A DNA stretch of 64,000 nt from positions 1 through 64,000 of the forward strand of contig NZ_LBNQ01000013.1 of NCBI RefSeq assembly GCF_001005215.1, given 5' to 3'. The translations under genes and the position numbers were made by a program. Shown in pieces: positions 20,101 through 28,300 of the stretch. This DNA is from Lampropedia cohaerens. GTDB taxonomy: Bacteria; Pseudomonadota; Gammaproteobacteria; Burkholderiales; Burkholderiaceae_C. The number at the start of each line of letters is the position of its first letter. Position 1 is the stretch's first letter. The notes below the pieces were generated by a model that was not told where the DNA came from, did no database searches, and was given only the letters and a program-made list of their open reading frames with translations.

Positions 20101-22959
20101 GAACCTGTTTTCCAGGCGTATCAGCCCGCAAACGCAGGTGCCGACAGGGATGCCGAGGCGGACGAGACGACGGACCGCCTGCTGCAGGCGCTGCAACTGG
20201 CGCAGGAGCTTGAGCAGGGCGTGCAGAACGCGGCAGGCGCGTTGCCGGTACCCATGGTGGCGCGGGCCCATGCCCTGGCGGCCGTTGGCGCCGCTATCGC
20301 TGCGGCGCCACGCTTTCATGCGTTGCTGCAGGCGCTGCAGGCCGCCATCACGCAACTTGCTGCACAGGCGCCGGCGGCCGAGCAGCAGGCCCATCAGGTG
20401 CTCGCAGAGGCCTTGCAAGAGGTGCAGTCGGTGCTTGATGGGATCGTGGCGCGCACCAGCCGTGGCGACGAGGTGCCCGATGCGCTGATCGCGCAACTGC
20501 AGGCGCTGGCCATGCCCACGGCCGATGCGTTGGACGAGCGCGGCGCGGCGGAGCCGACCCACGAGAGAGTTTCTTCGCGGGCCGAGGCTGCGCCTGTCCC
20601 GCTGGAGCCGGTGGACCTGGACCTGTTTCCGATCTTCGAGGAAGAGGCGCTGGAGCTGCTGCCCCGGCTGGATGCTGCGCTGCACCGATGGGTGGAGGCG
20701 CCCGCAGCCTTCGACGCGCGGGCCGAAGCCCTGCGTGTGCTGCACACCCTCAAGGGCAGCGCCCGGCTGGCTGGCGCCAACACCATCGGTGAACTGGCGC
20801 ACCGTTTTGAATCCGACATCGAGGCCATCGAGCCCAGCGCCGGTGCCGCAACGCTGCTGACGGAGCTGTTGACCCGCCTGGGTGAACTGCGGGCCCGCTT
20901 TGACGCGCTGCGCCAGTCCCTGCTGGCTGGCACCGAGCGTGTGCCGGCCGTGGCCACACCCTTTGTCGCGCCGGTCAACGTCGCCGTCTCCCGACCTGCG
21001 GCACCCGCGCCAGAGGCCGCCCAGCCTGCAGTGCCGGAGATGGGCCAGCCGTTCACCGATGGCATCCCAGGCCCAGTGCCGCTGGTGGTGCAGCACGGCA
21101 GCAAGCGGCAGGACACGGTGCGCGTGCGCAGCAGCCACATCAACCAGCTCATCAACCAGGCGGGGGAGCTGCAGATCTCACGCAGCCGTGCCGAATCGCG
21201 GCTGCGCCAGCTCAACGCCGCCCTGGAGGGCATGACGGTCGATCTGGACCGCCTGCGCCAGCAGCTGCGCGAGCTGGAAGTGCAGACCGAGACGCAAATG
21301 CAGTCGCGGCTGGCCCAGGGCCGTGAGGATGACAGTTTCGACCCGCTGGAGCTTGACCGCTTCACCCGTGTGCAGGAGCTCACCCGCATGATGGCCGAGA
21401 CCGTCAACGACGTCGCCACCGTGCAGCGCAGCCTGCAGGCGGCCATGCTGGGAACGGAAGATGACCTGCTGGCGCAGGAGCGCAAGGGCCGGGAGCTGCA
21501 GCGCGATCTGCTGCGCACCCGCATGGTGGAGTTCGACAGCATTACCGAGCGCCTGCAGGCCGTGGTGCGGCAGGCCGCCGCGGACAGCGGCAAGCAGGCC
21601 GAGCTGGTCGTCGAGAACGGCAGCATCGAGATGGACCGGGTGCTGCTTGAGCGGATGATGGGCAGCTTCGAGCACATTCTGCGTAACTGTGTCGGCCACG
21701 GTATCGAGCCGCCCGCGCTGCGCGAGCGCCGCGCCAAGCCTCCAGTGGGCCGCATCACGTTGCGCATTGAGCAGGAAGGCAACGATGTGGCGATCTCCTG
21801 CAGCGACGATGGCGCCGGGCTGGACTTCGAGGCCATCCGCCGCAAGGGCGTCGAGCGCGGGCTGATCGGTGCGGGGCAGATCGTCTCCAACAAAGAGCTG
21901 GCCAACCTCATCTTCATGCCTGGCTTTACCACCGCCAGTGCACTGACGGGCCTGTCGGGCCGTGGCATCGGCATGGATGTCGTGCGGGTGGACGTGGCGG
22001 CGCTTGGCGGCCGCGTGGAGACCAGCAGCGAGCCGGGTGTGGGCACCACCTTCCGCCTTGTGATGCCGCTGACGACGGCAGTGACCCAGGTCATGCTGGT
22101 GCGCGCCGGCAAGCTCACCGTGGGGGTGCCCGCCAACCTGGTCGATGGCATCGAACGCATCGACGTGCAGGCGCTTGATGACGCCTATTCACGTGGGCAA
22201 ATCAGCCTGGATGGCCGGCGGGTGCCGTTTTTCTGGGCCGGCGCCATCCTGCAGCACAGCCCGCGTTCGCAGGAGCTGGACGGCAAGACCGCCTCCGTCG
22301 TGCTCGTGCGCAGCGCGGCGCAGCTGGTGGCCATCCATGTCGACGAGGTGCTGGGCAACCAGGAAGTGGTGGTCAAGAATCTGGGGCCGCAGCTGTCGAC
22401 CCTGCCGGGCCTGGCGGGCATGTCCGTGCTGGCCTCGGGCGCGGTGCTGCTGGTCTACAACTTCATCGCACTGGCCAGCGTCTATGGTGAGACCGCCCTG
22501 CAGCTGCAGCGGCAGCAGACGGGCGAGGGCGCGGCGAGGCTGCCGATCGATGACAGCGAAGGCCATTCAGACGTGCCGTTGGTGCTGGTGGTGGACGACT
22601 CCATCACCGTGCGGCGCGTCACGCAGCGCCTGCTCAAGCGTGAAGGCTACCGCGTGGCGCTGGCCGCGCATGGCGGGCAGGCCCTCGAGGCATTGCGGCA
22701 GGAGCGTCCGGTGGTGGTACTCTCGGACATCGAGATGCCACAGATGGACGGCTTCACCTTGCTGCAGCACATCCGCAGCGATCCGGCGCTGGTGGACCTG
22801 CCGGTGGTGATGATCACCTCACGCACGGCGCAGAAGCACCGCGAGCACGCCCGCGCGCTGGGCGCCAACCACTATCTGGGCAAACCCTACGCCGATGCCG
22901 AACTGCTCGCACTGGTGCGCAAGTATGCCGAGGTGGCGCGAGTCCAGGAGAAGGTCTGA
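17161..22959 (+). CDS. chpA: Hybrid chemotaxis histidine kinase ChpA (PilL)
   Basis: ChpA is the CheA-like kinase of the twitching chemosensory pathway that phosphorylates PilG and PilH. The 1932-residue chain has a long helical N-terminus, a canonical HPt site at His701 in HTLKGSSRMVGL, a second at His1195 in HTLKGSARLAGA, a HATPase region (ILRNCVGHGIEPPALR, DDGAGLDFEAIR, GRGIGMDVVR), a CheW-like domain (VTQVMLVRAGKLTVGVPANL), and a C-terminal receiver with Asp1856 in LSDIEMPQMDGF. Pseudomonas ChpA carries more phosphotransfer domains, so two canonical sites is a reduced set. Between the HPt domains lies an acidic, low-complexity linker with a PEQ tandem repeat. Confidence 0.94.
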   Translation: MNTTPRSNDSLQEQDLGPLAWVQGEMRQTYGQAVDVLAAFAAGTADAAGADAPDGLSEQAQEFARARTLIHQTTGALEMVGAFVPAYVLRQAEQAVARMAQHPQLCTPEAVAALRAGGMAVADYLQNLMQDPALSPVLLFPAYQGLYDLTGASQPASPADLWHLDGDLREPELELPQRAIAPSNRVRQLLDHAILCIVQGHNEAGAGEDLVKLCLGLAAHHRAFRERTFWKVAAGFFQGIAIGAIRNDIYVRRAATRVLVQYASLIQGDTHITARWMQDLLFFCSQSGSVDAARAPVLAAVRQAFRLERFQPVDYDTNLFGAIAPEDKQALQQLLKELADGWGSVVDGALAQLAAVTAQFEALQQRLPQHFPGAEALTATLVQVAQALHKKQAKPSPELAMEVATTVLYLQAMLADARIRSEQLPQRLGELTQRLRAAAGEGHSEPLPGWMEDLYSRVTDADTIGNVVGELRAQLAEAENHLDRFFRDPTDAASLSQVPGILSRARGVLAVLGLVAATKAIAQINSDIQQLIDAGEHGQWKADDPRFEKIGSNLGALSLQVDMLAYQPALARDLFVFDSAAGRLQPLMGRLKVYEIGGRDIFDQVQESSVTPGERELDPAYGDDLPAAATIEVAPAPAAQARQPLPPAAAAADAQEEDDDLLAIFLEEAEEVLQNGQGALAALASTPADVAQQTTLRRAFHTLKGSSRMVGLKEFGEAAWAMEQLLNSWLAEQKAFHPDIHLLCTQALTQLQQWTQAIAAQQPIDRWQAQDFAHSARAMREEGQYIPLAADDTHASPAAPEQAQDDDLRTAVAQLDDGDTQLEQAISAQQAQPAHAASEAAATEPLQLPDAFEQPASAADDDLAATHTLLGALEDSLAESEEAAERWGLAFKDTEIVSDELFAEDAVPAAPQVDFSGDASLLEDLDALAALPVPHIDIPLAESLPEQPEQPEQPEQPEQPESAPAPESQAEARPDEVDAEEPVFQAYQPANAGADRDAEADETTDRLLQALQLAQELEQGVQNAAGALPVPMVARAHALAAVGAAIAAAPRFHALLQALQAAITQLAAQAPAAEQQAHQVLAEALQEVQSVLDGIVARTSRGDEVPDALIAQLQALAMPTADALDERGAAEPTHERVSSRAEAAPVPLEPVDLDLFPIFEEEALELLPRLDAALHRWVEAPAAFDARAEALRVLHTLKGSARLAGANTIGELAHRFESDIEAIEPSAGAATLLTELLTRLGELRARFDALRQSLLAGTERVPAVATPFVAPVNVAVSRPAAPAPEAAQPAVPEMGQPFTDGIPGPVPLVVQHGSKRQDTVRVRSSHINQLINQAGELQISRSRAESRLRQLNAALEGMTVDLDRLRQQLRELEVQTETQMQSRLAQGREDDSFDPLELDRFTRVQELTRMMAETVNDVATVQRSLQAAMLGTEDDLLAQERKGRELQRDLLRTRMVEFDSITERLQAVVRQAAADSGKQAELVVENGSIEMDRVLLERMMGSFEHILRNCVGHGIEPPALRERRAKPPVGRITLRIEQEGNDVAISCSDDGAGLDFEAIRRKGVERGLIGAGQIVSNKELANLIFMPGFTTASALTGLSGRGIGMDVVRVDVAALGGRVETSSEPGVGTTFRLVMPLTTAVTQVMLVRAGKLTVGVPANLVDGIERIDVQALDDAYSRGQISLDGRRVPFFWAGAILQHSPRSQELDGKTASVVLVRSAAQLVAIHVDEVLGNQEVVVKNLGPQLSTLPGLAGMSVLASGAVLLVYNFIALASVYGETALQLQRQQTGEGAARLPIDDSEGHSDVPLVLVVDDSITVRRVTQRLLKREGYRVALAAHGGQALEALRQERPVVVLSDIEMPQMDGFTLLQHIRSDPALVDLPVVMITSRTAQKHREHARALGANHYLGKPYADAELLALVRKYAEVARVQEKV
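19993..20043 (+). repeat. 9-bp tandem repeat in chpA (Pro-Glu-Gln units)
   Basis: Five perfect copies of CCAGAGCAG plus six more bases are arranged head to tail, in frame. They encode a run of Pro-Glu-Gln units in the linker between the two phosphotransfer domains. Because the unit is a multiple of three, copy number can change without breaking the frame, which would alter linker length. Confidence 0.9.
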
Positions 22960-23397
22960 ATGTTTCAACCCAGCCAGGAAGAGGTGCGCAGGTTCTTCTG
23001 CAGTGTCTACGCAAAGGCGCAGGCCGGCGCGCCGATGGAGGCCATCGAGACGCTGGCCAGCCTGTGGATCGCCGAGCATCCCGAGTACCACGCCGATCTG
23101 GCCGATGCCGATGCGGCAGTGGCCCGGCACTATGACGCTTCGGCGGATGGCCGCAGCAATCCGTTTCTGCACCTGTCCATGCACCTGTCGATCAGTGAGC
23201 AGTGCAGCATCGACCAGCCCGCCGGCATCCGTCAGGCGGTGGAACTGCTGGCCAGTCGCCTCGATTCCCTGCACGAAGCGCACCACGCCGTCATGGAGTG
23301 CCTGCAGGAGATGCTGTGGCAAAGCCAGGTCCACCAGCGCCCGCCAGATGGGGCCGCCTACGTGGAAGCGGTGCAGCGCCGCGCCACGAGGTTCTAG
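22960..23397 (+). CDS. DUF1841 family protein
   Basis: This 145-residue protein belongs to the DUF1841 family, of unknown function. The family signature is clear: MFQPSQEEVRRFFC at the start, LASLWIAEHPEYHADL, NPFLHLSMHLSISEQCSIDQPAGIR, and HHAVMECLQEML. Its start directly abuts the chpA stop, so it may be co-transcribed with the chemosensory operon. No membrane segment is present. The many His residues (HLSMHLS, EAHHAVME) could be metal-binding, but that is speculation. Confidence 0.88.
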   Translation: MFQPSQEEVRRFFCSVYAKAQAGAPMEAIETLASLWIAEHPEYHADLADADAAVARHYDASADGRSNPFLHLSMHLSISEQCSIDQPAGIRQAVELLASRLDSLHEAHHAVMECLQEMLWQSQVHQRPPDGAAYVEAVQRRATRF

Positions 23398-23861
23398 GTG
23401 CCGTTTCGCGCGTCCAGCAGGTAATCTACCGCACCGGCTTGCCGGATTACCACCGGAGCGGCCCTGCGCAGGCTCTGCTTGTCGCGCAGCCACACCACAT
23501 CAAAGATGTCGATGCCCAGTTGCGCGGGCGCCTGTGTGGCCAGGAACCGCTCGACCTCCTGCTGTGAGGAGGCATGTAGCGTCAGCGGAGCGTAAAGACG
23601 CACCAGAAGAACGGCCTGGTCATTGCCAGAGGGCATGACCCAGATCCGATAGCCCAGATTCAGCGCGCCGGTGCGGACCATGGCCTCGGCAAAAAGGCCG
23701 GTCAAAGCCTTGCGCTTGTCCTCCCAGCTGGCGTCGGCGGCAATCTGGGACGCCGAATGGGTGCCAGCGTCCGCGCTGCCCGAGAAAGGGTGCCAGAGTT
23801 CAGTCTTGCACCATAGCGCAATAAGGGATCGAGACAAAAAGGAAGTGGCGTTCCAGCGCAT
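23394..23861 (-). CDS. Hypothetical protein
   Basis: I do not recognise this protein. It converges with the DUF1841 gene, with overlapping stops. The conserved-looking part begins near the SGSADAGTHSASQIAADASWED segment and continues with an alpha/beta-like region to LLDARNGT. No signal peptide or motif is evident. The ATG at 23861 is one option; the frame is open upstream to 23924 and neither start has a good ribosome binding site. Confidence 0.5.
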   Translation of the reverse strand: MRWNATSFLSRSLIALWCKTELWHPFSGSADAGTHSASQIAADASWEDKRKALTGLFAEAMVRTGALNLGYRIWVMPSGNDQAVLLVRLYAPLTLHASSQQEVERFLATQAPAQLGIDIFDVVWLRDKQSLRRAAPVVIRQAGAVDYLLDARNGT

Positions 23862-24025
23862 AGACTGCAGGCGAATCAGGACGGCGAACTGCAACACCGC
23901 TGGCAACGCATGGCAAACGGTCAAGCAACTTTGTCAAACATTGTGACATTTTCCGTGCCGCTTCGCAGCAACGGCGGAAAAACGTGCTTGCCAGCAGGGC
24001 TCTGCTACCACGCTGGGGAGACGCC

Positions 24026-25255
24026 TCAGCCTTGCTGTGCGGAGGGAGTGGCCCAGCGCCGCTGGCTCAGCAGCAGGCCCAGCCAGACCGCGCCGAGCAG
24101 GCCGTTGACGGCAAAAACGCCCGCTGCGCCCCATTGCGTCATCAGCAGGCCGCCGGCAAATCCCCCTGTGAAAAGGCCCAGGGACTGCAGTGTGCTGTAC
24201 GCGCCCATGGCAGAGCCGCGTGACTGCGTGCGCGCCAACCGCGAGACCAGACTGGGCTGCAGCGCTTCCAGCGCATTGAAGCCGCAGAAGAACAGAAACA
24301 ACAGAACGCCTAGCATGACCAGCGTCGACAGTCCGGCCGATATTCCGGCGTGACTGACTGCGGCCAGGGCCAGCTGTGAGACCACCAGTAACGCGACACC
24401 CAGCAGCAATGCCCATTGCACCCGGCCGCGTCGCTCCAGCGAGAAAACTGCGCCAAAGCACACGACCGAGGCGGCAATCGTTGGCAAATACAGTTGCCAG
24501 TGCGCAGTGGCAGCCAAACCCGCCTCTACCAACAGCAGCGGAACGGCACTCCACATCGCCATCTGCATGGCATGCAGGATGAATACCCCCGCCTGCAGCC
24601 GCCACAGCGCGCCGGCAGTGCCGGCAACAGGAGGGCGTTGCAGCGCCTGCGACGCAGCCGAAGGCACGGCATGGTCCGGTCCGTCCTCATGCGTGGCAGG
24701 CGCTTGCGGCACCAGCCACGTCAGCACCGCAATACCCAGCAGTGCCAGCACGGCAATCAGCCAGAACAGCCCCGCCAATCCGATGCGTGCGCCCAGCCAC
24801 GGTCCCAGCACCAGCGCCAGGGAGAACGTGGCACCGATGCTGATACCCACCAGCGCCATGGCCTTGGTGCGCACCTGCTCCCGCGTGTGATCGGCCAGCA
24901 GCGCCGTCACGGCCGCCGAAACCGCTCCGGCGCCCTGGAAGGCCCGACCGATGACTAGGCCCCAGACCGAATCGGCCAACGCCGCCATCACGCTGCCGGT
25001 GGCGAACACCAGCATGCCAAACACGATCACACGCTTGCGCCCGAACCGGTCAGACGCCAGTCCCATCGGCCACTGCAAGGCAGCCTGCGTCAACCCATAA
25101 ATGCCCATCGCCAGTCCGATAAGCCGGGCGTCATCGCCGCCGCGATAGTCCGCAGCAGCCAGCGTGAATACCGGCAACACCAGGAACAGGCCCAGCATTC
25201 GCAACGCATAGATCGACGCCAGCGCCCCGCTGGCGCGGCGCTCGTTGGCAGTCAT
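24026..25255 (-). CDS. MFS transporter (drug-exporter type)
   Basis: A 12-helix major facilitator superfamily exporter of about 409 residues. The loop 2-3 signature is visible as MGLASDRFGRKRVIV, and IGRAFQGAGAVSAAVTALLAD is the motif typical of drug/H+ antiporters of the YajR-like type. The protein ends soon after the last membrane helix, without the extra C-terminal domain of YajR. I chose the ATG at 25255; a TTG at 25276 would add seven residues. It lies on the minus strand directly downstream of the leader-distal end of the CRISPR array. Confidence 0.88.
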   Translation of the reverse strand: MTANERRASGALASIYALRMLGLFLVLPVFTLAAADYRGGDDARLIGLAMGIYGLTQAALQWPMGLASDRFGRKRVIVFGMLVFATGSVMAALADSVWGLVIGRAFQGAGAVSAAVTALLADHTREQVRTKAMALVGISIGATFSLALVLGPWLGARIGLAGLFWLIAVLALLGIAVLTWLVPQAPATHEDGPDHAVPSAASQALQRPPVAGTAGALWRLQAGVFILHAMQMAMWSAVPLLLVEAGLAATAHWQLYLPTIAASVVCFGAVFSLERRGRVQWALLLGVALLVVSQLALAAVSHAGISAGLSTLVMLGVLLFLFFCGFNALEALQPSLVSRLARTQSRGSAMGAYSTLQSLGLFTGGFAGGLLMTQWGAAGVFAVNGLLGAVWLGLLLSQRRWATPSAQQG

Positions 25256-25298
25256 GGCAGTGGAGGAGGGATGCAAGGCTCAGCTCGATTCATGGAAA

Positions 25299-25319
25299 GT
25301 GCGCATTCTAGGAGCGCAC
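25299..25319 (-). terminator. Possible weak terminator at the distal end of the CRISPR array
   Basis: On the minus strand, GTGCGC and GCGCAC form a 6-bp stem with a 9-base loop, followed by TTTCC. This is 77 bp beyond the last repeat and could end the long array transcript before the MFS gene. The T-tract is short, so this is only a candidate. Confidence 0.35.
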
Positions 25320-25395
25320 AGAAAAAAGCGGGAGAAGCCAACGCAGCCAATGCTGCAATGAGCGTGGAGACGACACCGATGCGGACGGAGACGAC

Positions 25396-28300
25396 CTTCT
25401 GAGCTGCCTGTGCGGCAGGTCACGAACTGTTTGCCAAAAACCGCGCCCCATTAGATTTCTGAGCTGCCTGTGCGGCAGGTCACACTGAAGGAGGCGATAC
25501 AGGGTTTCGCTGACGTTTCTGAGCTGCCTGTGCGGCAGGTCACGCGCAGGCTCATTGCTTCCCCCTTGCTCTGATTTTCTGAGCTGCCTGTGCGGCAGGT
25601 CACTGATCCTGCGGCACGGCTTCACCCTTTCGGTATTTCTGAGCTGCCTGTGCGGCAGGTCACCCAGACATCCTCATAGAAAGCGGCCTGCACATTTTCT
25701 GAGCTGCCTGTGCGGCAGGTCACGTAGGTCAAGCCAGCGTATTTGATCTGGTAGTTTTCTGAGCTGCCTGTGCGGCAGGTCACTCGGAAGAGCCCACGCC
25801 GGATTACTGGCCGTGTTTCTGAGCTGCCTGTGCGGCAGGTCACAGCATCATGCGCGCCCAGGCGTGGAACAAAACTTTCTGAGCTGCCTGTGCGGCAGGT
25901 CACGCGGCTATGTTGCGCACGATGCTCGATCAGATTTTCTGAGCTGCCTGTGCGGCAGGTCACAGCGAGCGGCGCTACATGTTCCGGCTCGATGCTTTCT
26001 GAGCTGCCTGTGCGGCAGGTCACATGACGGCTGTTCGGGCAATGATGTTTGCCGATTTCTGAGCTGCCTGTGCGGCAGGTCACCTGGAATGCTCAAGGAG
26101 ATCACGACCCCATACTTTCTGAGCTGCCTGTGCGGCAGGTCACAGCTGATCGGCACGGCCACCCGGACGGCCATGTTTCTGAGCTGCCTGTGCGGCAGGT
26201 CACCTTTCTTACATGAGCACTCTTCAGGACCGCATTTTCTGAGCTGCCTGTGCGGCAGGTCACTGACCGAGCGCGTGGAGAAGGCGAACGGCGAGTTTCT
26301 GAGCTGCCTGTGCGGCAGGTCACGATGGCGGAGCACCACGCGCAGAGGCCCGCGATTTCTGAGCTGCCTGTGCGGCAGGTCACAACAAGAGGCGACATTC
26401 AAGAAGTATCGACTCTTTCTGAGCTGCCTGTGCGGCAGGTCACGCGATCAGATTTCCGCCCCATGCTGGCACACTTTTCTGAGCTGCCTGTGCGGCAGGT
26501 CACAGGCCGCTGATCCTGCTGACGAACCTGGGCATTTTCTGAGCTGCCTGTGCGGCAGGTCACCTCTGCCGATGATCCTGTCGCCTTCTTCCAGTTTTCT
26601 GAGCTGCCTGTGCGGCAGGTCACGCTGGCGGCGCGGCCAATATCGCATCCGCTCGTTTCTGAGCTGCCTGTGCGGCAGGTCACAACGCCCGGCCCGCACC
26701 GATAACCGAGATACATTTCTGAGCTGCCTGTGCGGCAGGTCACCATGCGGTCATCCACCACGTCGCGCTCTTGCATTTCTGAGCTGCCTGTGCGGCAGAT
26801 CACAGGCCTGACTTCGGCGGGCTTGCCCGCCGCTTTTTCTGAGCTGCCTGTGCGGCAGGTCACACCAGAAGTCGAACCCGACCACCACGCGCCCATTTCT
26901 GAGCTGCCTGTGCGGCAGGTCACCTGCCACAATCCCCCCCATGCCCTCCCGAGAATTTCTGAGCTGCCTGTGCGGCAGGTCACATCTCATCCGCGACGTG
27001 GCGGAGGCTCGCGATTTTCTGAGCTGCCTGTGCGGCAGGTCACGGGTCCTGAGTAAATTTGCCCCCGGCATCTGATTTCTGAGCTGCCTGTGCGGCAGGT
27101 CACCAGGACAACCGCCCGCGAGGCGGTTTTTTAATTTTCTGAGCTGCCTGTGCGGCAGGTCACCTCCGCGCTGGTCGGCGATGAGGTGTCGATACTTTCT
27201 GAGCTGCCTGTGCGGCAGGTCACGCAACAGGCGTTGCCAGGGTTCGTCTACTGGCTTTCTGAGCTGCCTGTGCGGCAGGTCACCAATCCGAACCCTTATC
27301 TCGAAGCCCTCTACTTTTCTGAGCTGCCTGTGCGGCAGGTCACGCTGATGACCCGTTCTACGACCGCCAGGTGGATTTCTGAGCTGCCTGTGCGGCAGGT
27401 CACCTGCGCTGTCATGACTTCTCTCCTTGGGATAGTTTCTGAGCTGCCTGTGCGGCAGGTCACCACGAAAAGATCGGAGAAATCTGCCGCGCAGTTTTCT
27501 GAGCTGCCTGTGCGGCAGGTCACCTTTGTCCGCGGCTCGGTCATGATTCGTCCAATTTCTGAGCTGCCTGTGCGGCAGGTCACATTGCCGCTACATTGTG
27601 TATGTCGATGAAAGTTTTCTGAGCTGCCTGTGCGGCAGGTCACAGTGCAAATCATGATCTGCGGCGTTCCATGCCTTTCTGAGCTGCCTGTGCGGCAGGT
27701 CACATCTACGTCAAGTAGCAATGCCACCTTGCGCTTTTCTGAGCTGCCTGTGCGGCAGGTCACGCTTTGACGGTTTCGACGGCAAGCCGTGGCTTTTTCT
27801 GAGCTGCCTGTGCGGCAGGTCACTGTACTGACTGCTCATGGCCCCATTCCTTACGTTTCTGAGCTGCCTGTGCGGCAGGTCACTTCAGGAGAAGGCGAGC
27901 GGCGCAAGCAGGATTTTTCTGAGCTGCCTGTGCGGCAGGTCACCAATTGAGACTGTTTCAATCGAGTATCAGCCCTTTCTGAGCTGCCTGTGCGGCAGGT
28001 CACAGGCAATCAAACGATCATCATGACAGAGTGAATTTCTGAGCTGCCTGTGCGGCAGGTCACACATCCACACCATTAACTTGACCAAGGGTGTGTTTCT
28101 GAGCTGCCTGTGCGGCAGGTCACGAATACGGTGAATTCGTCGAAGCTGAAGATTATTTCTGAGCTGCCTGTGCGGCAGGTCACGACAATCCAATGGATCT
28201 GGTCTACAGCCTGCTTTTCTGAGCTGCCTGTGCGGCAGGTCACTGTACGCCGATCTGATCGAAACGCCTGTTGATTTTCTGAGCTGCCTGTGCGGCAGGT

